From Tetrapisispora phaffii CBS 4417 (lineage: Eukaryota; Ascomycota; Saccharomycetes; Saccharomycetales; Saccharomycetaceae), in contig NC_016532.1 of NCBI RefSeq assembly GCF_000236905.1, forward strand, positions 186,001-250,000: 64,000 nucleotides of DNA, given 5' to 3'. Position 1 is the stretch's first letter; every line of letters begins with the position of its first letter. The position numbers were made by a program, and so were the translations under genes. The notes below the pieces were generated by a model. That model saw nothing but the letters and a program-made list of their open reading frames with translations, was not told the origin of the DNA and did no database searches. Positions 1 to 10,305 of the stretch are shown here, one piece after another.

Positions 1-307
1 CTTTGTTGATATTATCTATTTACTTTGTTTTGCTTTGATCTTTGTTGATTCCAAACTCGTTGGAAAAACAAACTTGGGATTTTGTTCTTCGTTGAACGCG
101 ATGTCACGTGTACATGCGGGTAACCTTTGGTTAGCGACAACAACACTGAAACTGACACTGACACTGGCACTGACGTTGACACTGCTTAAGTGTTACATTA
201 CAATTATGCATATCTGTAAAAGTTTTATATAACTCTTATTTATTGTTCATTTTTATTTACAAATATATATAGTTGCTGTCTTTTCTGTTTTTTGTTATGT
301 TTCTTTT
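1..307. other. Intergenic region with ACTGAC-type repeats
   Basis: This stretch lies downstream of the VPS54 stop codon. It holds a short degenerate tandem repeat of ACTGAC/ACTGAA units at about 144-184. A 65-codon reading frame that crosses it is low-complexity and resembles no family I know, so I do not call a gene. The gene on the far left is outside the window. Confidence 0.6.
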
Positions 308-3300
308 TTATGCAGGAGGAGGTGGTGCGTTAGCTAGGTATATCTTTTCAATTGTACTTTGATATAACTGTAACAATTGAATATAATCAACTGAATTATT
401 ATGCTGTGATGGGAACGCATTTGGAAAGTTTTTGTTTGTTGTTCCAGTTGCGTTCTTCTTCTTGTTGAAATCTTTGCTTGAACTCATTAGCCTTCTATAA
501 AATTTTTGAATGACTTTTATAAATTCAACCAAACAATCAAGGGATTCACCTATAATGCTATAGTTTCTATTAACGCTAGGTTTGAGTTGATCTGGATTCG
601 GATTCTGGGCTTGTATAGAATTGGCTTTATCTTCACTGAATATTCTCAAGATATTAGCATTAAATGCTTCTAAAAGATTACTTATATTTCTTTCAAAATT
701 AGGTAAATATACGCTAGGGAGATCGATAGATAGAATCATAATTTCTTTGATTTTACCTATTATGGTTATTAATGATTCACTAGCAACAAATGTTTTGTCA
801 CCAACAACAACTGATTTTCTATGACCAACAGGTTTCTTTGGGATAACAACACCGTTATTGTCACTATTCGAATGTGCCTTAGTCACCTTGACTCCATCAT
901 TATTTTCCACAGATGCAGTGTTGGACTCCGCAGTATTGTTTCCATTGCCTGAGTTATTGTCTCCATTAACACTCTCAAGCTCCTTTTCTCCAACTTCATT
1001 ATTTCTGTTGGAACTTTTGGCCTTTACCAGTTGTAGCTCGTTTGTCCAATCTAACGGATCAATATCCATCGAGACTAAAATATCATTGACATCTCTTTGG
1101 ACAGTTGGTTCAACAATATATGGTAACCATGCATCTTTTTTGGTTATTTCCCTTAATAATCTACTGTTTTTGACATTCTGGAAGTTAATGTACGCTTGGA
1201 TTTGAGACTCTAACACATCGCTTAAATATTTAGTTAAAAATTCTCCACTAACTTCTTCACATTCTTGAATAAAACATACAACGATGGCATATAGCTTCAG
1301 AAATTCACTATAACTTAGTTGAGATGATATATCTCTCCTGACAATAATAATTTTACCCATACGTAATTGAATGATTTTTATACCTTCATTAATACCATTC
1401 CTAATATCCAATTGAGTTATCATGTCATATTCATTAATGTTTGGATCGTTAGCAGATATTATTTCATTCAAAGATGTATCAAGTAACATTTTTTGATAAC
1501 GATATAACCTTCTTAGTGCTTCACTAGCATGAGTAAATATATGTAACAATGTCTGCTGAAATTCTTCACTTGTTTGTTCTTTAATTAATTTTGATAGTTT
1601 CGTGCCTGAAGATGTTTGTTTGGGTTGCGGTACTGCATTATTTTCTTGAGTACCCTTGGAGTTATGTAGTGATTCGGGGTTCGGACTATTTTCTAAAGAT
1701 ATAGAAGTGTCTGCTTCCTCGTTTGAAACCGCTTTTTTTTCATTTGGTAAGTATAATTTAATTATAGTCTTTAGCTCAGTAATCAATTTATCTTGGAAAA
1801 AACTAAATGAGCTTGTTAATTCCTCGCATTTAAATAGTTTGTCAATTAGAACAGTGATACTATCTTGAAGTTCTTTACTTATCTCCAAGTATCTCCTGCT
1901 TCTCGTCTTATTTTGTAATCTATCAAGGACTTCGTTCGTATCTGAAGTTTTACAATAGTTCTGTAAATCTTTCATTAAAATGTCACATAATTGTAATGAA
2001 AACTTGCCACCAATCTCGATATTCATGTTAGTCAAATACTCTCTAGTCTCTGATAGCGAGGGAACTGCACGTAAGTCTACTAAATCATGAGGCCAGTTAT
2101 TAGTTATTTTCTGAACAATTGGATCATCTGATTTATCACCTTTAACTAGTTTGTTAACTGTATTAATTAGAGTCATGCATTCATCGAACTTTTCTTCTTG
2201 AAACAGTTTTTTGCAATTATCGCTTTCTACAAGGATAGCCTTCACTTGTAATAACCCTTGTTCTAGTTTTTCGATATTTTTTTGTTTAATCATATTCTGT
2301 AGTTTTTCTATTTCTTTTTGAATTTTGTTTTTATCAATATCAATTAATCCATCAGAAATCTTATCAAGCCCTTGTATCGAATTTTTCACCTTATCTTGTA
2401 TTTGATCAACATTACTTAATGCATGATAAAACTTGTGAGATGATTTAGAAATTTCGGTAACCAACAGGCCTTCAACAGCATCTAAGTAATCGTTCAGCCT
2501 TTCATTAATTTGATTAAATTCTTCTTCTCTATCCGTGTTTTCTGATACCTTTACATTTGTCAAATTAAACCTCAACCCATCCAAAACTTTGTGAAATATT
2601 CTTGGGTTATCTAATTGGAAATCTTTATCAAAATAAAACTCTGGTACTTGGCCTAAATCTTTTGCAAACATATTCCCCTGTTGTTGGTCATTGATAGTAT
2701 CGTTAAATTCATTTTTTCCTTTTGTTTGGGTTTCGTCATTATTATTATAGTCTTCCAACTGTTTGATTTGTTCCAATCTATTCATATTCTTCAAATTATT
2801 AGTACTTTCAAAAATCAAATATTCTTGTTTTACAGATTCGATATAATTCTTGATGTCTGCCTTCCAATTCTTTTCAATTTCATTTTTTGATAGTGTAACT
2901 GGCGGTATATCATATGAAGTAGGGAAACCTAACCAATTCTTTCTTCTGGTATTCATCACAATTTCATAAATCGAATTGTTACCAAGAGGAGAGAAATCTT
3001 GTGATCCACTATGTATCCCGTGTCCAAATCCAAATGTCCTGCTACTTCTTCCTGCAATTGAAGACTCAAAACTCTTTCTTACTGATGCTGAGTCTAAGCT
3101 CATTCTCGATAGATGTTTATTCTTTGTACTTTCTGATATGCTCAGTATGTCATCATTTAATGAAGTTTCATCATCCTCACCTAAAGTAGAATCCATAGAA
3201 GTTGGTTCGATTATTTTAGGCGGTTGTATAAACTCACCATTAACATCAGTCATGGTGTAACTGCCGCTGCTGTTAGGCTCTATAGTTGAAGATTTGTTGA

Positions 3301-3322
3301 TCTTAATATTTGAAGGGTCCAT
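308..3322 (-). CDS. VPS54: Vps54, GARP tethering complex subunit
   Basis: Subunit of the Golgi-associated retrograde protein (GARP) complex, with Vps51, Vps52 and Vps53, which tethers endosome-derived vesicles at the late Golgi. The 1004-residue product has a Ser/Asn-rich, probably disordered N-terminal 130 residues. A helical Vps54-type segment follows at about 260-380, with the signature NDYLDAVEGLLVTEISKSSH. The conserved C-terminal Vps54 region includes YINFQNVKNSRLLREITKKD near 730-750. The S. cerevisiae protein is shorter (889); Asn/Ser-rich insertions around 780-830 explain much of the excess. The start is an ATG at 3320-3322 with no upstream in-frame alternative needed. Position next to REG1 matches YDR027C-YDR028C in S. 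cerevisiae. Family is clear; function is inferred from orthology. Confidence 0.95.
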   Translation of the reverse strand: MDPSNIKINKSSTIEPNSSGSYTMTDVNGEFIQPPKIIEPTSMDSTLGEDDETSLNDDILSISESTKNKHLSRMSLDSASVRKSFESSIAGRSSRTFGFGHGIHSGSQDFSPLGNNSIYEIVMNTRRKNWLGFPTSYDIPPVTLSKNEIEKNWKADIKNYIESVKQEYLIFESTNNLKNMNRLEQIKQLEDYNNNDETQTKGKNEFNDTINDQQQGNMFAKDLGQVPEFYFDKDFQLDNPRIFHKVLDGLRFNLTNVKVSENTDREEEFNQINERLNDYLDAVEGLLVTEISKSSHKFYHALSNVDQIQDKVKNSIQGLDKISDGLIDIDKNKIQKEIEKLQNMIKQKNIEKLEQGLLQVKAILVESDNCKKLFQEEKFDECMTLINTVNKLVKGDKSDDPIVQKITNNWPHDLVDLRAVPSLSETREYLTNMNIEIGGKFSLQLCDILMKDLQNYCKTSDTNEVLDRLQNKTRSRRYLEISKELQDSITVLIDKLFKCEELTSSFSFFQDKLITELKTIIKLYLPNEKKAVSNEEADTSISLENSPNPESLHNSKGTQENNAVPQPKQTSSGTKLSKLIKEQTSEEFQQTLLHIFTHASEALRRLYRYQKMLLDTSLNEIISANDPNINEYDMITQLDIRNGINEGIKIIQLRMGKIIIVRRDISSQLSYSEFLKLYAIVVCFIQECEEVSGEFLTKYLSDVLESQIQAYINFQNVKNSRLLREITKKDAWLPYIVEPTVQRDVNDILVSMDIDPLDWTNELQLVKAKSSNRNNEVGEKELESVNGDNNSGNGNNTAESNTASVENNDGVKVTKAHSNSDNNGVVIPKKPVGHRKSVVVGDKTFVASESLITIIGKIKEIMILSIDLPSVYLPNFERNISNLLEAFNANILRIFSEDKANSIQAQNPNPDQLKPSVNRNYSIIGESLDCLVEFIKVIQKFYRRLMSSSKDFNKKKNATGTTNKNFPNAFPSQHNNSVDYIQLLQLYQSTIEKIYLANAPPPPA

Positions 3323-3858
3323 ATCTTCTAAAATGGTAACTCGTGCTAATCGAGAGGGCTCTGAAAACTGGATTTAGGAATCAATTATCCTTAAGCTTGC
3401 CCACACGTCGCTAATTACTTAGTGGTTCAATTAATATCTGTTCGAAACAGTTTAAGAACCTATTAGAATTGGCTAAGTAACCTAATATCCAGTATCATTT
3501 TAATCGTTCTTAGTTCCTTTTATTTCAGTTATTTTGGTTCTCGCTTAACTAGGAAATATATATCATTACATACGAGCAATATATGAATAAGACCTTAAAT
3601 CTATCTCATTTAATGGCAAATGATGTCATATTAAAATTATATATGTATAAAATGACAAGTTCTTAACAATGATGAATTTAATTACAATAAATGAAAAACG
3701 ACCCACAATGCATACAGGGATGCCATGGAAATTCTAATAAATATACCAGGAAGAAAATTTCATAGCACTTTTAACAATTCTTTTTGATGTTTTAATTTTA
3801 CTTTCAGGATGCCATCACTTATAGTTTTTATAAATTATTTAAACTACAAAAATAGAGA
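3323..3858. other. Intergenic region, VPS54 upstream / REG1 downstream
   Basis: About 0.54 kb of AT-rich sequence containing the VPS54 promoter and the REG1 3' end. I see no conserved reading frame, RNA gene or repeat in it. Confidence 0.6.
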
Positions 3859-6741
3859 TCATAGATCTGTTTCAGAAATCACTGATTTTATAGAATTATT
3901 CCTTAGTGAGAAACTACCGTTAATAGCGACAGTACTAGGTTCAACCTGTGCTGGTGATGGCGATTTGCTATCAATACCAAAATTTGCTTTCAATGTCGAC
4001 GGTATTGGGATTGCACTAGAGGGTTGAACATCATTCCAATTTGTAGAGTTACCTTCAACCGATGGTACATCAACCATTTGGATATCTTCGACATCAGCTT
4101 CATTATCACTACTATCAGAGTCAAATATAAAATTATTTTTTGAGGCTTGACGATGGAAAGGTGGAGCACTTTGAACAAGTTTAATAGGTTTCTCTGATAT
4201 GTTTGATTGTTCAAGGTGCGGAGTTAATACTTTTCCAGTAATGAAACTATGTGTTGCCCCTGACAAGGAAACATTTGAACCATTTCTAGAAAGATCCTTT
4301 AATGATGTTGAGGAACCTCCTTTTCCCACGGAAGCATATCTCTTTATACCAGTATCATTAGCATGGTAATCAGTATATGTGTCGTCTTCGCTACTTTGAT
4401 TTTGTGAGTTCTCGATAAATTGCTGTTCGTTATCTGAGTTAGAAAATTCACTATCAGAAGGACCACACATGAAACCACCTCTGTTCGAAGAAGATAGTTC
4501 AGCACTTCCATTGAAACCCAAATTTAATATTGGATGAGCCTCGATAGTTGGCGAGATCATACCTTGGTTATAATTCGAAGAATCATCTGCGATCGAAGTT
4601 TGTAAATCAATACCTTCGGGTATATCAACGACTTCAGAATGATCGATTGGTAAAAAGTTTGAAGTATCTCCAGTGTAAACGGAGTTATAATCATACATAT
4701 AATCATAACCTCTATATGTGTTAACATTGTGAGATACTGCATTACCGTAATTATAATCGTAATCACTGTTATCGCTTTCCTCATCTGAACCATAGTTCAA
4801 TGTGGTAGCAGGCAATAGTTTGATAATAGGTTTCAATCTATTCCTACTTGTACTTGAAGAAATTAGTGACGAGTTATCTGTCACGGTAGAATTTACGCTG
4901 GTACTCAATCTTCTTGAAAATCTAGCATTAATGAACAACCCACCATCCTCGTTGTCATCTTCATTTCCTGATGAATTAGACTGTAGGTATTCTGAATTAG
5001 AACTGTTGTCTGAATTATACATATCATTATTTTCCTGTGAAAGATAATCTCTATGATTGTAGTCTTGCAGCCTACCTGATTCGTCTTCATCCGATGATGT
5101 ATCATTAGATGAGTACATTGACATGACATCTCTTTGGGAATAACCTAAAGATATGCATTGCTCTACTCTATCGCTGAAATGAATATGCCTTACTGCCTGC
5201 GGTTTATTTTGTTTTGATACTGAAGTTGTTAATATGGATGCTAGTGCTGGCATTAGTAGATTCTTCTTTTTTAAATCATTGGTATCCATTGTTGTAGTTG
5301 TTGTATTTGTGTTATAATCTAAAGTGTTATGATCGAAGCTGTCATTAGTGTTAATCATAAAAGTTGTTAGAGTTGAAGTGCTATTACTTTTGAAATTTTT
5401 TGGTCCTTTATCGGTAAGTTGACCGGTATTATTTTTTAGTGTTGAATATGAATTATTTCCAGAGTCGTGAATTTTATTATCATAATTGTAATCGTTATTG
5501 TCATTTTTATTTACAGATATTGATTTGTCTTCATTTTCTTTTACTGACAAAGTTGAATGTGAAGATGAACTTGCGGTGGAATTTAACACACTATGGTTTT
5601 GATCTGGATTATTATTGTTATTATTATTTGGATTGTTATTTGGATTATTTTCAACTTTTTTATTATTGTTTGAATAATATTGTGCATTAAGTTTATTTGC
5701 CAAATAATTATAATCATTAAAAGCTTCTGAGCTATTATACGAATCCAGTAGTACAATTGAATTTTTCATTTCATTTAAATGTTTTCTTACTTCGTTTAAT
5801 TTCCATTGCGTGTTTTCTTCAATAATTTCAGTTACTGACCTTTTCTTTAAAATCGGTTTTAATTGTTTCTTAGTCATTTTTGTAGCTAATCTTTTCGAAG
5901 TTTCATCATCTGAACCGTAACCCATCTCTGCCGTAAGATTGTGTAAAGAAGCAGCATCTTTGCTATACTCGTCGTACTCTTCATTGCTTTTTGAATCTGT
6001 TACAACAGGTCCATAAAGCCAGGTGACATCTGAATCCTTTGACCAATTAACTATTTCTGGCGACACTGTCTCTAGATGGTTCCTTGCTTTTGCCCATGTT
6101 CTCCAAGAAGCATTTTCTAACCTTGCCGAACTTACTGAATCGATGACGTCATCCTTCCTTTTCTTTTTCAGAATGATATATTTCCATGAGTTCAACACTT
6201 CTGACTCGTTCCAGTTGTGGGAAAGATAGTCAACGTGTGTATTCGGTTCCATTACCAAATCGTTGTCATCCTGCGGTATCAAAATAGTGTCATTATCAGC
6301 AGGAGGAGGCGATACTGACGCAGACTGCCCCGGAGTCTTCGAAGGTGTTGCTGACCAGTCAGCAGTACCCGCATGATCCTGTGTGCGATGTAGTTGGAGT
6401 TGTTCGCCTGCTTGCAGATCGTCGTCCTCATCTTCACTTGACATATCCTCATCATAAGAATCGTAACTCTCCGACGACCCGTTGTCGTACTCTAAGTCAC
6501 TATCCATGCTGTCATCCCGAGTAACCTCTGGTTTTGCAATTGTCTTGCTAGTTGTGTGTAACGGCGTATTTGTATCTAGGTAGTCACTGAATAGACCAAT
6601 AGACCTCGTCCGCTTTAAGTTGAAAGTACTTTTCTGAAATTGTTCTTGATCGTCAGCTTCTATTGCCATTGATACGGATGGACCCATATCATCATTAGCA
6701 TCCTCATTATTTTTAAAATAACCCGATAAATTCTTTGACAT
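3859..6741 (-). CDS. REG1: Reg1, regulatory subunit of protein phosphatase 1 (Glc7)
   Basis: Targets the type-1 phosphatase Glc7 to Snf1 and its substrates, keeping glucose repression on in high glucose. The 960-residue protein is largely disordered and acidic. Two blocks identify it. The first is the Reg1 N-terminal domain at about 170-250 (VDYLSHNWNESEVLNSWKYI and the following TWLYGP). The second is a PP1-docking motif of the [RK]x[VI]xF type, RHIHF, at about 516-520, followed by SDRVEQCISLGY. An Asn/Pro-rich run lies near 360-385. Length is close to S. cerevisiae Reg1 (1014). S. cerevisiae also has the paralogue REG2; synteny with VPS54 and RAD28 supports REG1. Confidence 0.95.
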   Translation of the reverse strand: MSKNLSGYFKNNEDANDDMGPSVSMAIEADDQEQFQKSTFNLKRTRSIGLFSDYLDTNTPLHTTSKTIAKPEVTRDDSMDSDLEYDNGSSESYDSYDEDMSSEDEDDDLQAGEQLQLHRTQDHAGTADWSATPSKTPGQSASVSPPPADNDTILIPQDDNDLVMEPNTHVDYLSHNWNESEVLNSWKYIILKKKRKDDVIDSVSSARLENASWRTWAKARNHLETVSPEIVNWSKDSDVTWLYGPVVTDSKSNEEYDEYSKDAASLHNLTAEMGYGSDDETSKRLATKMTKKQLKPILKKRSVTEIIEENTQWKLNEVRKHLNEMKNSIVLLDSYNSSEAFNDYNYLANKLNAQYYSNNNKKVENNPNNNPNNNNNNNPDQNHSVLNSTASSSSHSTLSVKENEDKSISVNKNDNNDYNYDNKIHDSGNNSYSTLKNNTGQLTDKGPKNFKSNSTSTLTTFMINTNDSFDHNTLDYNTNTTTTTMDTNDLKKKNLLMPALASILTTSVSKQNKPQAVRHIHFSDRVEQCISLGYSQRDVMSMYSSNDTSSDEDESGRLQDYNHRDYLSQENNDMYNSDNSSNSEYLQSNSSGNEDDNEDGGLFINARFSRRLSTSVNSTVTDNSSLISSSTSRNRLKPIIKLLPATTLNYGSDEESDNSDYDYNYGNAVSHNVNTYRGYDYMYDYNSVYTGDTSNFLPIDHSEVVDIPEGIDLQTSIADDSSNYNQGMISPTIEAHPILNLGFNGSAELSSSNRGGFMCGPSDSEFSNSDNEQQFIENSQNQSSEDDTYTDYHANDTGIKRYASVGKGGSSTSLKDLSRNGSNVSLSGATHSFITGKVLTPHLEQSNISEKPIKLVQSAPPFHRQASKNNFIFDSDSSDNEADVEDIQMVDVPSVEGNSTNWNDVQPSSAIPIPSTLKANFGIDSKSPSPAQVEPSTVAINGSFSLRNNSIKSVISETDL

Positions 6742-7576
6742 TCCTAATAGATTGTGTATGTGTATGTGTTATGAAGAGAGGCGGGATGAGAAAAGTGTAT
6801 GCGCATATATATGTATATATGTATGTATGTAAGTATATTGTGGAATGAGAAAAAATGGAAAAGAACCTCCAAAAGGGTATATTGTGTATGGATGAGTGAT
6901 GTTTGCTGTAAAAAAACGGCTTGATAATAATCTATGACTTCGTATTGCACCAGATGTATAAATGTTTTGCAATCGAAAATATGCAAATAAGGGACTGTAC
7001 AGTAAAATGATACGGAATATCGAGGCTCCTACTTAAACCACGTATGTATGCAACCTGCGTGTAACCTATTTATAACACGTCCAGCTATTTCTCTCTTCAC
7101 TTCTGAGCTCCAGTTCCACTTCGCTCTGTATGAAATATACTTCTGTACAAACGTGAACCAATATAAAGGACTCTTATATATATCTGCGAGTATTTGTATA
7201 CTGTTACACCGTTACAGGCATGTAGATATATGTATACAAACTAGAATATCGACGGTCTAATATACCGATCAGAGTGTGGAATAAATAATAAAATCTTGAA
7301 ATGAAGAACAACAAATGTGTATTCATCCTTTTTCACTCTGTATCCCGTCCATTGTGACAAGGCACACACACACAAAGGACTTCACGGTAGGTAGCCCACT
7401 GCTATTGGAGCGGGGTGAGTTTCGCAAAACCGTTTTTGGCTGCGGGGCGCTGCGGCGCTGCGGCGCCGGAAGGGGGTGCCGTGGTCAGTGATGTGTAGGG
7501 GCCGGGTAAGTGTTCGTGCGGCAGCGACGGTGACAGCGACGGTGACAGTGACGGTGCCACTGATGGTTGCTGGGTC
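6742..7576. other. Intergenic region, REG1 upstream, with GC-rich repeats beside RAD28
   Basis: The REG1-proximal part is AT-rich, with TATATATG/TATGTATG runs at about 6805-6840. From about 7435 the composition switches to very GC-rich, with GCTGCGGC-type repeats at 7441-7470 and a 12-base GACGGTGACAGC-type tandem repeat at about 7524-7556, just beyond the RAD28 stop codon. No gene is supported. Confidence 0.6.
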
Positions 7577-8938
7577 TTAGATGTACTCGACTATGCTGTT
7601 GGAGGTGCCTAGGATGATACGGGTGCCTATACCGTTGGCGATGTTGGCTTGCAACGCTGTCGCGTCTATCTGTCTGCGACTGGGCAACGGATTCTTCAAT
7701 TTGGAGTATAGCTTGCCGGTGTGTGTTTCGTATACGTGGACTTCGTTGTGGTCGGTGTTCACGAGTAAATAGGTGTCGGTGTGCCACTGCAACCGTACAC
7801 TGGTTCTCTTCTTGTGGCGGTTCCTGTTGCTGTCGACGCTTCCGATCAGCTGCGGTGCTGGCAACGTGGCGCTCGAGCCGAACGGCTGCCACTTTTTGAT
7901 CTTACCGTCGGTCCCCAGTGTGACCAGCTCGGTGCCTTCAGAGTTCCAGATCAGATCGTTGCAGCTGCGGGTGTGTGCGCGTCTGCTATCGGTGTCGGCG
8001 CTCGTTACCTCTCGCCAGGGACGGCTCACTTGTCGCGAGTCCCAGATGTTGACTGACCCATTGTCTTCACCCGTGGCGAAGTACCACTGTCTTTGGACGC
8101 TGGGGTTGAATTTGCAACACAGTATCTCGCTCTTCTCCTCGTTCTTGCGGTCCCGGGACGAAAACGTGATGCCATAGTTCATGTTGCGTAGGTCCACTAT
8201 TCGCGGCGAGTGATCCTCCGTGGCAAGTGCAACTACATCTGACCCAGAGCCATGGTTACAGTCGATTTGGTTGATCTTCACTTTCCGGTCGTTCTTACTA
8301 TCATACAAAGCGACGCTCTGAATGGGCTCGAACCCACTCGCAGTGTCCCACATCTTGAATTTGCAATCGTTGGAACCCGTGAAGAACAGCCCATTGTCTT
8401 TGGCGTACCACTTTATGGTGTGGATTCGATAGCGGTGACTTTTCTCACTCTTCACCTCGCTGTCGACATCCAAGTTCATAGGAGAATTCGATTTTCGATA
8501 CATTCGATACCTGTTCCTGTTGACATTGAAACTATGTACCTCGCGAACAGGATGCGCCACTCCACGTTGCTGTGCTGCTGTCGCTGTACTGTGGGTTTCA
8601 TCCTCTTCGTCATCGCTGGCAGTATCCCTCTTTATCTGTTTGAGCTTCCTATCTATAAGCTCGCCCTGTTCACCAGGTTTGTCATTGAAGGCCCAAGCAC
8701 TAATTAAACCGTCATTCATACCCGCTAGAAGAAATTTACCAGTGTTATCAATATCCAAGCAGCTAACATTGTTCAAACTAACATTGCTTAAATTACTGGA
8801 TTGTGAACTGATATTGTTATAAACTCTTGGAGCTTCATTATCTAGCAGCCTTTCAAAGTCATTTCTCTTGATTTTGTTTACCGTGTTTAGTGCACTGACA
8901 TTAGGATTATATTTGTACTGCAAGATTGAATAATTCAT
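7577..8938 (-). CDS. RAD28: Rad28, WD40 protein related to Cockayne syndrome A protein
   Basis: WD40-repeat protein orthologous to yeast Rad28, the relative of human CSA (ERCC8), linked to transcription-coupled repair. The 453 residues show WD-type strand ends, for example KFKMWDTASGF near 195 and VNIWDSRQVSRPW near 300; the latter has the WDxR form used for DDB1 docking in many WD40 proteins. A weaker repeat end, GKIKKWQP, lies near 360. S. cerevisiae Rad28 is 506 residues, so this copy is slightly short. It is divergent from MIX14, sharing a 242-bp upstream region. Codons are AT-rich for about the first 110 residues and markedly GC-rich after that. Identity rests on repeats plus synteny (YDR030C). 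Confidence 0.87.
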   Translation of the reverse strand: MNYSILQYKYNPNVSALNTVNKIKRNDFERLLDNEAPRVYNNISSQSSNLSNVSLNNVSCLDIDNTGKFLLAGMNDGLISAWAFNDKPGEQGELIDRKLKQIKRDTASDDEEDETHSTATAAQQRGVAHPVREVHSFNVNRNRYRMYRKSNSPMNLDVDSEVKSEKSHRYRIHTIKWYAKDNGLFFTGSNDCKFKMWDTASGFEPIQSVALYDSKNDRKVKINQIDCNHGSGSDVVALATEDHSPRIVDLRNMNYGITFSSRDRKNEEKSEILCCKFNPSVQRQWYFATGEDNGSVNIWDSRQVSRPWREVTSADTDSRRAHTRSCNDLIWNSEGTELVTLGTDGKIKKWQPFGSSATLPAPQLIGSVDSNRNRHKKRTSVRLQWHTDTYLLVNTDHNEVHVYETHTGKLYSKLKNPLPSRRQIDATALQANIANGIGTRIILGTSNSIVEYI

Positions 8939-9180
8939 CAGTTCTTCATGTTATGCTAACTTTAACCCAATACTATATTCGTATGTAGCTCTTTAACCTT
9001 TCAAACAAATTCAAGCTGGAAATGCACCATTGGTGGACTTTTTTATGTATGTGCCATTTTGAAAAAAATATAAGGAACAACATTTTCATACTTAAGAAGA
9101 GTAATCCCCATAAAGGGAAATCATGTTCAAATACAATTAAAGAACAGACGACGAAATAAGGTTGCATAAAGTAAGCAAAT

Positions 9181-9552
9181 ATGTCTTCGATATTGGATGA
9201 GTTGGTAATGGAGGATGTTGCACTGCATTGTCCTGTTGACTTCATTGAGTACCATAAGTGTATCTCGAAGAAGGATGAAGGAGAAGATTGCAGTATTTTA
9301 CAAACAAAATTAGCTACATGTATAAAGACTAAAGTGCCCTCGATGCAGAAAATCTTGAACAACTGCAGCGACAAGATGACTAGCTATCAAGATTGCATAA
9401 TGAAGAACAGAGAGTCCCGAACGATCAATGAGAATTGTTTGGGAATTCTTGATGAATTAAGAGAATGCGCCCGGAAACAAGTTGCCCATGATCCATTGCC
9501 AATCAATGAAATGAAATTACGTAAAATCGACAATGAGCTCAACCCAAAATAG
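9181..9552 (+). CDS. MIX14: Mix14/Mic14, mitochondrial twin CX9C protein
   Basis: Small intermembrane-space protein of the twin CX9C class, imported by the Mia40/Erv1 disulfide relay. Four CX9C units are visible in the 123 residues: C17-C27, C37-C47, C62-C72 and C86-C96. No N-terminal presequence is seen, as usual for Mia40 substrates. Length matches S. cerevisiae Mix14 (121). The gene is divergent from RAD28 and convergent with PST2, exactly as for YDR030C-YDR031W-YDR032C. Its molecular role is poorly known; class and orthology are secure. Confidence 0.95.
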   Translation: MSSILDELVMEDVALHCPVDFIEYHKCISKKDEGEDCSILQTKLATCIKTKVPSMQKILNNCSDKMTSYQDCIMKNRESRTINENCLGILDELRECARKQVAHDPLPINEMKLRKIDNELNPK

Positions 9553-9708
9553 ATATTCTTGTACGTTAAGTAATATTTCAAATATTTATTTGTATATAGT
9601 TTGAATAATATAAATGTTCTACCTGAGTCATTGGACATCTAGTTCATGAACTAACGAGCGTACGAAATGTTTGAACATCGAGTCCTGTCTTTAGTTCTGC
9701 GGGAAAAC

Positions 9709-10305
9709 TTATAATTTTTGAATAGTTTCGTAGAAAGTCTTACCTTGAATTTCATGGACGGTTAACTCTAACTTAGAAGCCTGTCTCGAACCATCGGCAC
9801 CAGCAATAGTACCAGCACCCCATGGAGAACCACCGTGAACTTCTTCCAAGTTAGTTAATTCAGGGAAACTGTTCTTGTAACCCAATGGAACAAAGACCAT
9901 ACCGTGATGAATTAAAGTAGATAAAGCGTTCATAGCAGTGGACTCGTTACCACCACCAGTACCGGTGGAGACGAAGATACCAGCTGGCTTACCGTGCAAA
10001 CTGCCTTTAGCCCAAAGACCGCCAGTAGCGTCCCAGAAAGATTTCCATTGGGCTGGGAAGTTACCGAATCTAGTTGGAATACCGAATAAGAAGGCATCGT
10101 ATTCGACCAAAGTATCATTGGAAGCGATTGGATAGTTTGGTTTTTCGGCACCGCCTAAAGCTTTAACAATCTCAGGAGTTAAAGTTTCAGGAACTTGAAA
10201 GATATCAGCTTGACCACCGGCAGCTTCAATACCTTTCTTTTCAGCTTCAGCAGTAGCAGCAACGTGACCGTATAGAGTGTAAATGATAATAGCAACCTTT
10301 GGCAT
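9709..10305 (-). CDS. PST2: Pst2, flavodoxin-like NAD(P)H:quinone reductase family (WrbA type)
   Basis: FMN-dependent flavodoxin-fold protein of the WrbA/NQO family, which protects against quinone and oxidative stress and is associated with eisosomes in yeast. I place the start at the ATG 10303-10305, giving 198 residues, the length of S. cerevisiae Pst2. The frame stays open upstream to 10434, but that part lies in the promoter. Conserved features are the N-terminal [15 protein letters not shown] phosphate-loop strand, the [18 protein letters not shown] segment near 80-97, and GTGGGNEST near 117-125. A TATA-like TATATAAA (complement of 10444-10451) lies about 140 bp upstream. S. cerevisiae has the paralogues RFS1 and YCP4; synteny fits the PST2/RFS1 ancestor. 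Confidence 0.95.
   Translation of the reverse strand: MPKVAIIIYTLYGHVAATAEAEKKGIEAAGGQADIFQVPETLTPEIVKALGGAEKPNYPIASNDTLVEYDAFLFGIPTRFGNFPAQWKSFWDATGGLWAKGSLHGKPAGIFVSTGTGGGNESTAMNALSTLIHHGMVFVPLGYKNSFPELTNLEEVHGGSPWGAGTIAGADGSRQASKLELTVHEIQGKTFYETIQKL

Noticed and set aside
8252..8707. 151-codon frame on the + strand opposite RAD28
   Set aside because: It is fully antisense to a clear WD40 gene and exists because the GC-rich stretch lacks stop codons; no family resemblance.
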